From positions 496,001-560,000 of the forward strand of contig NZ_CP050965.1 in the NCBI RefSeq assembly GCF_012273215.1: 64,000 nt of DNA, written 5' to 3'. This DNA is from Gemella haemolysans (lineage in GTDB: Bacteria > Bacillota > Bacilli > Staphylococcales > Gemellaceae). Positions 56,239 to 63,923 of this stretch are shown here, piece after piece. The position numbers and the translations under genes are program-made. Within the stretch, counting starts at the first letter, position 1, and every line of letters begins with the position of its first letter. The notes beneath the pieces were generated by a model, which made no database searches, had not been told where the DNA came from, and saw nothing but the letters and a program-made list of their open reading frames with translations.

Positions 56239-57218
56239 TGAAAAATATCTATGTGATATATGGAGAAAATTTTGAAGCTATTAATGATTACGAGAAAAGT
56301 TTAGCGAAAAAATATCTTAAAGAACTAGATGAATTTAATTATGTAAAAATTAATATGCATGAAAATACAATAGAAACATTAGTCTATGAATGTAGAAGTA
56401 GTGGATTATTTGGGAATGAAAAAGTTGTTGTTGCCGAAAATTGTAATTTCTTATTAGCGAAACCTAAAAAAATTAAAGTAGAACATAACGTTGATGCATT
56501 GATGAATTATTTAGAGAATATTAATGAAGAGGTTGTGCTAATTTTAAAAATACCGGATAAGATTGATAGTAGAAAGAAAATAATAAAGAAGATTAAAGAA
56601 GCGGGAGAAGTTAAAGAATTTTCTAACTTTAATGAGAAGGAGATTTCAGAGTACATCGTGAAAACAGTGGCAGTGCATGATATGAAAATTTCTAAAGTAG
56701 ATGCGGAATTTCTAGTGAATTACACTCGTTTGGATTTTGCAAATATAAAAAAAGAATTGGAAAAACTACTTTTATATTGTGATGAGAAGAAGATAATAAC
56801 TCGAGATGATATAGAATTATTAGCAACTAGAAGTTTAGAATATGATGTTTTTAGCTTAACCAATGAATTGTTTGGGAAGAATTATGCTAAATTGAGAGTT
56901 GTATATAATTCATTAGTATTAAAAAAAGAAGAACCAATATTCTTGCTATCTTTAATTAGCGGTCAATTAAGAATGTATTATAAGGTGAAAGTACTTCTAA
57001 ATGAACATTATTCACAAAAAGACATAGCGAAGGAGTTAGCTGTCCATCCGTATAGAGTGCAGTTGGCAGCACAAGGGATCAGAAATTATAGTGTCGATAA
57101 AATTATGAAAACATTAATATTATCAGCTGATTATGATAAATTATTGAAATCTTCATATATGGATAAATACATAATATTAGATCTTTATATTAATAAATTG
57201 ATAGATGAATTAAAATAA
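56238..57218 (+). CDS. holA: DNA polymerase III delta subunit
   Basis: Clamp-loader subunit. 326 residues from ATG 56238 (TGATG overlap with comEC); the TTG at 56235 is rejected. KVVVAENCNFL, the YTRLDFANIKKELEKLLLYC region and the C-terminal helical DNA_pol3_delta domain are as in Firmicutes. It follows comEC and faces rpsT further on, the Bacillus yqeN arrangement. Confidence 0.92.
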   Translation: MKNIYVIYGENFEAINDYEKSLAKKYLKELDEFNYVKINMHENTIETLVYECRSSGLFGNEKVVVAENCNFLLAKPKKIKVEHNVDALMNYLENINEEVVLILKIPDKIDSRKKIIKKIKEAGEVKEFSNFNEKEISEYIVKTVAVHDMKISKVDAEFLVNYTRLDFANIKKELEKLLLYCDEKKIITRDDIELLATRSLEYDVFSLTNELFGKNYAKLRVVYNSLVLKKEEPIFLLSLISGQLRMYYKVKVLLNEHYSQKDIAKELAVHPYRVQLAAQGIRNYSVDKIMKTLILSADYDKLLKSSYMDKYIILDLYINKLIDELK

Positions 57219-57268
57219 AAATAAATTTTTGGAGTACTAGTTACCCTGAATATTTTAAATTTTTTAAA

Positions 57269-57290
57269 TGGTTTATCGGTATCTAAATTT
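57269..57290 (+). repeat. Possible remnant of the 72-nt repeat core
   Basis: TGGTTTATCGGTATCTAAATT resembles TGGTTTATTGATATCTAAATT of the core with two differences. The rest of the element is not present. Could be chance in AT-rich DNA. Confidence 0.3.
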
Positions 57291-57294
57291 ACAT

Positions 57295-57340
57295 AATAAA
57301 TGGTTATTTGAAACAAGTTCAGATAATCATTTATTTTTTA
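57295..57340 (+). terminator. holA terminator
   Basis: AAATGGTTATTTGAA / TTCAGATAATCATTT followed by a T-run. The right arm carries the first of three TTCAGATAA repeats. Confidence 0.75.
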
Positions 57341-57426
57341 TTCAGATAATTGATTGGTGATTAATAAATAATATTTCGAAAAAAACAAAAAATTCAGATA
57401 AATTTATTTATTATAATTTGATATAG

Positions 57427-57435
57427 TGATATAAT
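57427..57435 (+). promoter_or_regulatory. Extended -10 of the trans-sulfuration operon
   Basis: TGATATAAT, 41 bases before the ATG at 57476. Upstream are TTCAGATAA repeats (57318, 57342 and 57393) that could bind a regulator. No T-box or S-box motif is present. Confidence 0.5.
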
Positions 57436-57475
57436 AATAATGTTAAAATAGAAAAATAAAATGAGGTATTGTTTA

Positions 57476-58561
57476 ATGAAGAAAATAGAAACTAAATTAG
57501 CTCAATTAGGAAACAGAAAAGATAAGGTGACTGGAGCAATAGTGACACCGATATATTTATCGACAGCTTATGCTCACCCTGGATTAGGAGAAAGTACAGG
57601 ATATGATTATACGAGAACTAAAAATCCAACTCGTACAATTTTAGAAGAAGGTTTATGTGAACTTGAAGAAGGGTGTAGTGCGATAGCGACTAGTTCAGGG
57701 ATGAGTGCTATTCAACTAGTTTTTGAACTATTTGATTTAAATAGTGAATTCTTAGTGTCTAGAGACTTATATGGAGGAAGTTTTAGATATTTTGATGAGT
57801 TAGAACGTAAAGGTGCACAAAAATTTATTTATTTTACAGATGAAAAAGATCTTGAAGATAAAATCACAGATAATACTAAAGCAGTATTTATAGAAACACC
57901 AACTAATCCATTAATGCAGGAAGTTGATATAGAGAAGGTTGCACAGATTTCTAAATCAAAAAATGCGTTGTTAATAGTCGACAATACATTATTAACACCA
58001 TTAAGACAAAAACCATTAGCTTTGGGGGCTGATATTGTAGTTCATTCAGCAACTAAATATTTAACAGGTCACAACGATATACTTGCTGGTGCTGTTATTA
58101 CAAATGACGAACAAATTGGAGAAAGATTAGCGTGGATTTCTAATACGACTGGAGCAGTCTTATCGGCATTCGATAGCTGGTTATTTGTTAGAAGTTTAAA
58201 AACATTACCACTTCGTTTTAATCAACAAGAAAAAAATGCTAAAATATTAGCAGAAGAATTAGCGAAACATCCTGAAGTGAAAGAAGTATTATATCCTAAA
58301 AAAGGAGCTATGCTAAGTTTCAAATTAAATGATGCTACTAAAATTGATAAATTTTTACGTTCATTAAGAGTTGCTACTTTTGCTGAAAGTTTAGGTGGTG
58401 TGGAAACATTAGTAACTTATCCTACTACTCAAACTCATTTTGATATACCAGAAGAACTACGTTTATCTTATGGACTTACTCCAGATTTACTAAGAATTTC
58501 TGTAGGTGTAGAAGATGCTGAAGATTTAGTTGAAGATTTTCTAAGAGCATTAGAAGCATAG
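57476..58561 (+). CDS. Cys/Met metabolism PLP enzyme (cystathionine gamma-synthase/lyase type)
   Basis: 361 residues from ATG 57476 (GAGG 9 bases upstream). Family block SATKYLTGHNDILAGAV with the PLP lysine in SATKY, YDYTRTKNPTR, and SSGMSAIQLV. It belongs with MetB/MetI/CGL-type gamma enzymes, which exchange O-acyl-homoserine or cleave cystathionine; the subtype is not decided by sequence. It pairs with a MalY/PatB-type cystathionine beta-lyase 11 bases downstream, so a cysteine-to-homocysteine route is the likely job. Confidence 0.85.
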   Translation: MKKIETKLAQLGNRKDKVTGAIVTPIYLSTAYAHPGLGESTGYDYTRTKNPTRTILEEGLCELEEGCSAIATSSGMSAIQLVFELFDLNSEFLVSRDLYGGSFRYFDELERKGAQKFIYFTDEKDLEDKITDNTKAVFIETPTNPLMQEVDIEKVAQISKSKNALLIVDNTLLTPLRQKPLALGADIVVHSATKYLTGHNDILAGAVITNDEQIGERLAWISNTTGAVLSAFDSWLFVRSLKTLPLRFNQQEKNAKILAEELAKHPEVKEVLYPKKGAMLSFKLNDATKIDKFLRSLRVATFAESLGGVETLVTYPTTQTHFDIPEELRLSYGLTPDLLRISVGVEDAEDLVEDFLRALEA

Positions 58562-58572
58562 GGGGAGAAAAA

Positions 58573-59757
58573 ATGACTAGAGTAGAAGAATTTGTAAAAA
58601 AATACTATGTTGAAAGAAGAAATACAAATAGTTTAAAATGGGATGCTTTGGAAGAACGATTTGGTGATCCTGAATTACTAGCTTTATGGGTAGCTGATAT
58701 GGAATTCAAAACTCCCGAAAGTATTAGAGAAGCGTTGAGTGAACGTGTTGCTCATGGAGTGTTTGGTTATACTAAATTACCAGAAAGTTACTATTATGAA
58801 TATAAAAACTGGCATAAAGAAAAATACGATTTCGAAGTAGATAAACAATGGATAAGATTTGCTCCTGGTATAGTTCAAGCTATATTATGGGTGATTAAAG
58901 CGTATACTAGAAAAGAAGATGCAGTTATTATAATGCCACCAGTATACTATCCTTTTGCTAATTCTATAAGAAATAGTGGTAGAAAGTTAGTGGAATCTCC
59001 ATTACTAGAAGAAGACGGTAAATTCAAGATAGATTTTGAAACTTTCGAAAAAGAGATTCGAGAAAATGATGTTAAATTATATATTCATTGTTCACCTCAT
59101 AATCCAGTCGGAAGAGTGTGGACGTTCGAAGAGCAGAAAAGAGTATTTGAAATTTGCGAAAAACACGATGTTCTTGTATTATCTGATGAAATCCACCAAG
59201 ATTTCACATATGGAAACCATAAACAAATTTCAGCATTAGCATTAGAAGGTGGTAGATATAACAATCGTTTAATAGTAGCTAATTCAGGATCAAAAACTTT
59301 TAACCTTGCTTCACTAGTACATGCGACACTTTTAATACCGGATAGTAATGTTCGTGAACAATTTGATAAATTTAGTAAAGAAAATTTAGGAGCGGAGCCA
59401 AGTTTATTAGGACAAATAGCTCTTGAAGCTGGTTATAGAGATGGAAAAGATTGGGTAGAAGGATTAAAAGCGACAATTTTACACAATTATAATTTAATTC
59501 ATGATACATTAGCTCAAAAAGTACCAGAAATTAAAGTTTATCCATTGGAAGGAACATATTTAGTATTTTTAAACCTTGAGAATGTTTTAAATGGAAAAAG
59601 CACGAAACAATTCATTCAAGATGAATGTGGACTAGCAATTGACTTTGGACATTGGTTTGGAAAAGGGTATAATAGTTATGTAAGGATTAATCTTGCTACT
59701 AGTCCAGAAAATATACAAGAAGCTGTTGAAAGAATCATAAAAAATTGTAATAGATAG
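58573..59757 (+). CDS. MalY/PatB-type cystathionine beta-lyase (aminotransferase fold)
   Basis: 394 residues, class I/II aminotransferase fold. LALWVADMEFKTPESI, YTKLP.., IHCSPHNPVGRVWTFEE and the PLP lysine in ANSGSKTFNLASL identify MalY/PatB, which cleave cystathionine or cysteine S-conjugates to homocysteine/pyruvate/ammonia. RBS GGGGGAG. Second gene of a two-gene unit with the gamma-type enzyme. Confidence 0.9.
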   Translation: MTRVEEFVKKYYVERRNTNSLKWDALEERFGDPELLALWVADMEFKTPESIREALSERVAHGVFGYTKLPESYYYEYKNWHKEKYDFEVDKQWIRFAPGIVQAILWVIKAYTRKEDAVIIMPPVYYPFANSIRNSGRKLVESPLLEEDGKFKIDFETFEKEIRENDVKLYIHCSPHNPVGRVWTFEEQKRVFEICEKHDVLVLSDEIHQDFTYGNHKQISALALEGGRYNNRLIVANSGSKTFNLASLVHATLLIPDSNVREQFDKFSKENLGAEPSLLGQIALEAGYRDGKDWVEGLKATILHNYNLIHDTLAQKVPEIKVYPLEGTYLVFLNLENVLNGKSTKQFIQDECGLAIDFGHWFGKGYNSYVRINLATSPENIQEAVERIIKNCNR

Positions 59758-59767
59758 TATTAATTTT

Positions 59768-59807
59768 AAAGAAGGATGTAGACAACATGTCTATATTCTT
59801 CTTTTTT
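59768..59807 (+). terminator. Terminator of the trans-sulfuration operon
   Basis: AAAGAAGGATGTAGAC / GTCTATATTCTTCTTT followed by TTTT. Confidence 0.85.
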
Positions 59808-59820
59808 TGAGGAAATAAAA

Positions 59821-59848
59821 AAAACTACTCAGAAGTCTGAGTAGTCTT
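59821..59848 (-). terminator. rpsT terminator
   Basis: ACTACTCAGA / TCTGAGTAGT, with a run of T on the minus strand, just after rpsT. Confidence 0.88.
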
Positions 59849-59852
59849 TAAA

Positions 59853-60104
59853 TTATTTAGCTAGGTTTGATTTATATCTAGCAGCTGCGTTTTTGTGGAT
59901 TAAATTAGTTTTAGCAGCTTTATCGATTTTTTTGTAAGCAAGGTTTACTAACTCTGCAGCGTTAGCAGCACCTTCAGATTTAGCTACTTTAGCTTTTTTA
60001 ATAGCTGTACGCATTTCAGATTTTTTAGCTGTGTTAGCAGCGTTTGTTTTAGCATCTTTTCTTACGCTTAATACTGATGATTTAATGTTTGGCATTCGAT
60101 TCAC
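59853..60104 (-). CDS. rpsT: 30S ribosomal protein S20
   Basis: 83 residues, very Lys/Ala-rich: MPNIKSSVLSVRKDAK at the N-terminus (from Met3) and HKNAAARYKSNLAK at the C-terminus are S20 hallmarks. ATG 60098-60104 region: Met-Asn-Arg-Met-Pro; the family start is probably the internal Met-Pro (ATG ending at 60095), which also has AGGAGG about 8-9 bases upstream. Opposes malY and is divergent from queT. Confidence 0.94.
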   Translation of the reverse strand: MNRMPNIKSSVLSVRKDAKTNAANTAKKSEMRTAIKKAKVAKSEGAANAAELVNLAYKKIDKAAKTNLIHKNAAARYKSNLAK

Positions 60105-60369
60105 CTCCTGGTCCTTATTTTTATTACTAAGAAATATTAATTAATATTCTTAATTACAATGAATTAAGTGTTGTTAGATACAACTACCTCATTTTAACAT
60201 ATTAAAATTGTAAATGCAAGATATTTTTATACTTTTTTTGCTATAAGTTATTTTTTAGAATTTTTTATATTTTAGTTGACTAATGACTATAATGTATGTT
60301 AGTATATATGACGTTGATATTTAATTTTACATAGGTAAGATTATTTGTCTTCTGACTTTATTATAATAA
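60105..60369. other. AT-rich gap between rpsT and the queT riboswitch
   Basis: Contains the rpsT leader (minus strand) and a plus-strand TATAAT at 60288-60293 likely used for queT. No gene found. Confidence 0.5.
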
Positions 60370-60406
60370 AAGATGTTTGAGAGATCCATCTATAAAAAAA
60401 ACCTGA
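60370..60406 (+). promoter_or_regulatory. preQ1-I riboswitch aptamer upstream of queT
   Basis: P1 is AGATG (60371-60375) with CATCT (60387-60391) around an 11-base loop TTTGAGAGATC. The A-rich tail ATAAAAAAAACCTGA (60392-60406) is the form AUAAAAAACUAA seen after P1 in preQ1-I aptamers. A terminator follows directly and the gene is queT, the expected target. Confidence 0.75.
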
Positions 60407-60437
60407 AGTACTGGTTTCTCAAATCAGTACTTTTTTA
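60407..60437 (+). terminator. Riboswitch-controlled terminator
   Basis: AGTACTG / CAGTACT followed by TTTTTT. An alternative pairing AAACC / GGTTT (60399-60403, 60413-60417) overlaps the left arm and would prevent the terminator. Confidence 0.78.
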
Positions 60438-60466
60438 TTTTCTCTTGAACAAGATAAGGAGATATA

Positions 60467-60994
60467 ATGAGAAATAATACAGTTAAAGTTTTAACTATTC
60501 AAGCGTTAATCGCAGCTATTTATGTTGTATTAACATTAGCTATCGCACCATTCTCATACGGTGCTATCCAATTTCGTATAAGTGAATCACTTTCACAATT
60601 AGTAGTGTTTAGTAAAAAATATTGGTTCCCAATTACTTTAGGAGTGGCAATTGCTAATATCTTTAGTCCACTTGGTATAGTAGATGTGTTCTTTGGAACT
60701 TTAGGAACAGGATTAGCTTTAGCAATCAGTATTTTTGTTTTTAAATTTGTAAAAAATAGAATTGCTAGACACATCATTAATATTATTTTATACCTAGTTA
60801 TTTGTATGCCAATTATTGCATATGAAATTACTATTTTTAGTGGTGATAATTCAGCTAGAGTACCATTCGAGTTTGGTGCATTTACAGCTATCTACGGATC
60901 ACTTCTATTATCACAAGTAATCGTTATGGTTATCGGTATTGTTATTACTGAAGCATTAAACAAAGCGATTGATCTAAAAAAAGTATTCGAATAA
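60467..60994 (+). CDS. queT: QueT family queuosine-precursor transporter
   Basis: ECF-type S component for preQ1/queuosine precursors; 175 residues with five or six membrane segments. LAIAPFSYGAIQFRISESL matches the QueT family (short conserved FGPIQFRxSEAL block). Salvages a modified base for tRNA queuosine synthesis. RBS AAGGAG. Its 5' leader carries a preQ1-I-type riboswitch and terminator. No ECF ATPase is nearby, as expected for shared-module transporters. Confidence 0.92.
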   Translation: MRNNTVKVLTIQALIAAIYVVLTLAIAPFSYGAIQFRISESLSQLVVFSKKYWFPITLGVAIANIFSPLGIVDVFFGTLGTGLALAISIFVFKFVKNRIARHIINIILYLVICMPIIAYEITIFSGDNSARVPFEFGAFTAIYGSLLLSQVIVMVIGIVITEALNKAIDLKKVFE

Positions 60995-61004
60995 TATTTA
61001 TATA

Positions 61005-61038
61005 GAATCGTTAGGAAAACTCCTAGCGATTTTTTTAT
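61005..61038 (+). terminator. queT terminator
   Basis: AATCGTTAGGA / TCCTAGCGATT followed by TTTTT. Confidence 0.9.
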
Positions 61039-61047
61039 TATAAATTA

Positions 61048-61078
61048 TTGACTCTCACGTAACGTCATAGTATATAAT
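61048..61078 (+). promoter_or_regulatory. MerR-type promoter and operator (19-bp spacer)
   Basis: TTGACT, 19 bases, TATAAT. The spacer holds a palindrome: ACTcTcACGTaACGTcAtAGT (61051-61071). A 19-bp spacer with a dyad between -35 and -10 is typical of promoters controlled by MerR-family activators, so autoregulation of the next gene is likely. Confidence 0.8.
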
Positions 61079-61122
61079 AAGAATATCACTAGTGAAATAT
61101 TATAAATTATAGAGGAATGATT

Positions 61123-61860
61123 ATGAGGATAAATGAAGTTGTGAAAATTACTGGAGTAAGTGCAAGAACATTACAATATTATGATGAAATTGGTTTACTA
61201 ATTCCTCAAAAGTTAGATAATGGTTATAGAGATTATTCTGAGGAAAATTTAGAGAAATTACAAAAAATATTGTTTTATAGATTTCTTAAGTTTAAGTTAA
61301 ATGATATAAGAGAATTATTGGAAGGTGATTTTGATAATTTAAAAATACTTGAACAACAACGTGAATTAATTTTAAGAGAAAAAGAAAAGTTTGAAGTGAT
61401 TTTACATAATATAGAAAAAACGATTAGAAATTATAAAGGAGAACAAACAATGACAATAGAAGAAAAATTTAATGGATTTAAAAAAGAGGATTTAAATAAG
61501 TATGAAAATCAAGCAGTAGAAAAATATGGTAAAGATACAATTGAAGAATCTAAAAAGCGTCAAAGTGGAAGAGAGGAAATAGTAACCGAGGAATTTAATG
61601 AAGTATTTCGTTCAATGGCAAAATTCAAAGATGAAAATGTAGATGTAGCTGAGAAAGAAGTACAATCTAAGGTAGAAGATTTATATAATAATATGAATGA
61701 ATATGCTTTTGATTGTAGTATAGAAGTTTTTTCTTATATAGGAAAAGGATATGTTCATAATCCAGAGTTTAAAAAAAATATAGATAAGTTTGGTGAAGGT
61801 GTAGCAGAGTATACATCTAAAGCAATAGAAAAGTACTGCAGTGACAGATTAAATAAATAA
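61123..61860 (+). CDS. MerR-family regulator with TipAS drug-binding domain
   Basis: 245 residues. N-terminal MerR HTH (VVKITGVSARTLQYYDEIGLL), a long dimerisation helix (about 75-112), and a C-terminal TipAS-like helical domain (about 125-245; YGKDTIEESKKRQSGR...). In Mta/TipA proteins this domain binds thiopeptides or other drugs. ATG 61123 is used since AGAGGA directly abuts 61117. An MerR-type promoter lies upstream. No efflux pump gene is adjacent. Confidence 0.92.
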   Translation: MRINEVVKITGVSARTLQYYDEIGLLIPQKLDNGYRDYSEENLEKLQKILFYRFLKFKLNDIRELLEGDFDNLKILEQQRELILREKEKFEVILHNIEKTIRNYKGEQTMTIEEKFNGFKKEDLNKYENQAVEKYGKDTIEESKKRQSGREEIVTEEFNEVFRSMAKFKDENVDVAEKEVQSKVEDLYNNMNEYAFDCSIEVFSYIGKGYVHNPEFKKNIDKFGEGVAEYTSKAIEKYCSDRLNK

Positions 61861-61911
61861 GAACATAAAAAAATGCTAAAAAGAGTTTAAAAAAAAAAAT
61901 TAAAAAAACTA

Positions 61912-61940
61912 TTGACAAATAAAACTATATATATTAAAAT
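61912..61940 (+). promoter_or_regulatory. rplJL promoter
   Basis: TTGACA, 17 bases, TAAAAT. Confidence 0.75.
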
Positions 61941-61944
61941 AACT

Positions 61945-62095
61945 AAGTCAGTTGAAAATGTACCGTAGACAGTAGGGGGAGAAATCCTTAATTAACCTAC
62001 CGAGGACAAAATTCGAAAAGAAACTTATGTGCCTTTTTGTATGTTCTCGCATGCAAGAAGGTTTTTTTAATGGTACTGAAATTGATAAATCTACT
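61945..62095 (+). promoter_or_regulatory. L10 leader (rplJ autoregulatory RNA)
   Basis: About 150 bases between promoter and rplJ with the GAAAUCCUUAAUUAACCUACCGAGG-like segment typical of Firmicute L10 leaders and a final hairpin GCCTTTTTGTATGTTCTCGCATGCAAGAAGG with seven T after it (62031-62069). L10-L12 binding to this RNA represses the operon. Confidence 0.72.
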
Positions 62096-62109
62096 TAGGA
62101 GGAAGTTCA

Positions 62110-62610
62110 ATGTCAAAAGCTATTGAGAGAAAACAAGAGTTAGTAAATCAAATCGCAGAAGAAATTAAAGCAAGTTCTTCAGTTGTTATCGCTGACTACC
62201 GTGGATTAAACGTTGCGGAAGTAACAGAATTACGTAACAACATGCGTAACGAAGGTTTAACTTTTAAAGTTTATAAAAACTCATTAGTTCGTCGTGCGAT
62301 GGAGCAAGCAGGAATTGAAGGATTAGACGAAGTTCTAACTGGACCAAATGCTTTTGCTTTCTCAACAGACGATGCTGTAGCTCCTGCTAGAGTTTTAAAC
62401 GATTTCGCTAAAGAACACGAAAACTTAGAACTAAAAGCTGGTGTTATAGAAGGAAAAGTTGCAGATCAAGCTGAAATTAAAGCTATCGCTACATTACCAA
62501 GTCGCGAAGGATTACTTTCAATGTTACTATCTGTATTAACAGCGCCAATGCGCAATACTGCTTTAGCTGTTAAAGCTGTTGCAGACCAAAAAGCTGAACA
62601 AGAAGCTTAA
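62110..62610 (+). CDS. rplJ: 50S ribosomal protein L10
   Basis: Base of the L7/L12 stalk. 166 residues: [38 protein letters not shown] is typical, and a helical C-terminus binds L12 dimers. AGGAGG is 6 bases upstream. rplL follows after 50 bases. Confidence 0.98.
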   Translation: MSKAIERKQELVNQIAEEIKASSSVVIADYRGLNVAEVTELRNNMRNEGLTFKVYKNSLVRRAMEQAGIEGLDEVLTGPNAFAFSTDDAVAPARVLNDFAKEHENLELKAGVIEGKVADQAEIKAIATLPSREGLLSMLLSVLTAPMRNTALAVKAVADQKAEQEA

Positions 62611-62660
62611 TAAACAACAATATTAAAAATATATAATTTAAAAATCGGAGGAAATTTATA

Positions 62661-63023
62661 ATGACTAAAGAACAAATTTTAGACGCTATCAAAGAAATGT
62701 CAGTTTTAGAATTAAACGACTTAGTAAAAGCAATTGAAGAAGAATTCGGAGTAACTGCTGCTGCACCTGTAGCTGTAGTTGGTGGAGCTGCTGCTGGAGC
62801 TGCTGAAGAAAAAACTGAATTTGACGTAGTTTTAGCTAACGCTGGAGACTCAAAAATTAAAGTAATCAAAGTTGTTCGTGAAATCACTGGAGACGGACTA
62901 AAAGAAGCTAAAGAAAAAGTTGATGGTGCGCCAGCAACACTTAAAGAAGGAGTTTCTAAAGAAGAAGCTGAAGAAATCAAAGCTAAATTAGAAGAAGTTG
63001 GAGCAACTGTAGAAGTTAAATAA
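62661..63023 (+). CDS. rplL: 50S ribosomal protein L7/L12
   Basis: Stalk protein that recruits translation factors. 120 residues: helical N-domain, Ala/Gly-rich hinge (33-49), and C-domain with [32 protein letters not shown]. Final gene of the rplJL unit with a hairpin 84 bases after the stop. Confidence 0.98.
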   Translation: MTKEQILDAIKEMSVLELNDLVKAIEEEFGVTAAAPVAVVGGAAAGAAEEKTEFDVVLANAGDSKIKVIKVVREITGDGLKEAKEKVDGAPATLKEGVSKEEAEEIKAKLEEVGATVEVK

Positions 63024-63106
63024 TTTCTAATCTAAGTAGATAAAAAGATAGATGTAAATAAACAATAATATTCTATTTGAGAATATTTGATACGATGATA
63101 ATAACA

Positions 63107-63156
63107 AAAATAGTATATCTCAAGTGTCTAACTGTGGGATATACTATTTTCTTTCA
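63107..63156 (+). terminator. Hairpin after rplL
   Basis: AAAATAGTATATCTCA / TGGGATATACTATTTT; the T-tract is interrupted (CTTTCATTTT), so it may only attenuate. Confidence 0.65.
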
Positions 63157-63176
63157 TTTTAAGAGGTGTCTTTATT

Positions 63177-63773
63177 ATGGAACATTATTATACAAATAAT
63201 CCGACAACAGAAAGTCGTGAAAAAATTATTAACTCAACAATAGCAAATGAGAATTTGAAGTTCTATACAGATAACGGGGTATTTTCAAAAGAAAGTGTTG
63301 ATTTTGGAACTAAAACAATGTTAGAAAGTTTTAGTACAGAAAAGGAAAATGCTAAAGTTGCTGATATTGGATGTGGTTATGGAGTCATATCTATATTTTT
63401 AGCAAAAAAATATCCGACGTTTAAGTTTACTATGGTAGATGTAAATAATAGAGTTTTAGAACTATCTAAAAAAAATATTGAACTTAATAAAATAAATAAT
63501 GAAGTAGAAGTACTAGAAAGTAGTTCCTTTGATAATGTCGAAGGGAACTTTGATATAGTATTAACAAACCCACCGATAAGAGCTGGGAAAAAAATCGTAC
63601 ATAAAATAATGACAGATAGTTATGAACATCTAAATGCTTCGGGGGAGCTTTGGGTGGTTATACAAAAAAAACAAGGAATGGCTAGTTGTAAAAAATTATT
63701 AGAAGAGACTTTTTCTATGGTAGAAGTAGTTACTAAAAATAAAGGTTACTATATACTGAAAGCCGTAAAATAA
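63177..63773 (+). CDS. RsmC-like class I SAM methyltransferase
   Basis: 198 residues. SAM motif VADIGCGYGVISIFLA (about 60-75), MVDVNNRVLELSKKN, and the catalytic NPPIRAGK. The single domain corresponds to the C-terminal half of RsmC (16S rRNA guanine-N2), and is the YbxB-type protein found between rplL and rpoB in Bacillus and Staphylococcus. Target is likely rRNA. RBS AAGAGGTG. Confidence 0.88.
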   Translation: MEHYYTNNPTTESREKIINSTIANENLKFYTDNGVFSKESVDFGTKTMLESFSTEKENAKVADIGCGYGVISIFLAKKYPTFKFTMVDVNNRVLELSKKNIELNKINNEVEVLESSSFDNVEGNFDIVLTNPPIRAGKKIVHKIMTDSYEHLNASGELWVVIQKKQGMASCKKLLEETFSMVEVVTKNKGYYILKAVK

Positions 63774-63802
63774 TTGACAACTTGCTATGACTATGATAAA
63801 AT
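63774..63802 (+). promoter_or_regulatory. rpoB promoter
   Basis: TTGACA, 17 bases, TAAAAT with TGA extended element, starting at the stop codon of the methyltransferase gene. Confidence 0.85.
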
Positions 63803-63811
63803 GATATATTG

Positions 63812-63895
63812 CAAGTAATTCTATTTTCTTTTAGATGGAATTACCTAAATTATATAAGTAAGTAAGAGAAAATGTATATATTTTCTTTTTAGTTT
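63812..63895 (+). promoter_or_regulatory. rpoB leader with two hairpins
   Basis: GTAATTC (63815-63821) pairs with GAATTAC (63838-63844), then GAAAAT (63869-63874) with ATTTTC (63881-63886) is followed by TTTTTAGTTTTT. The second hairpin looks like an attenuator. Confidence 0.55.
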
Positions 63896-63923
63896 TTAAG
63901 AGAAAAGCTGAGAGGTGACACAG

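Noticed and set aside
57219-57475. T-box or SAM riboswitch before the trans-sulfuration genes
   Set aside because: No TGGNACCGCG T-box sequence and no S-box core can be found; the hairpin present is the holA terminator.
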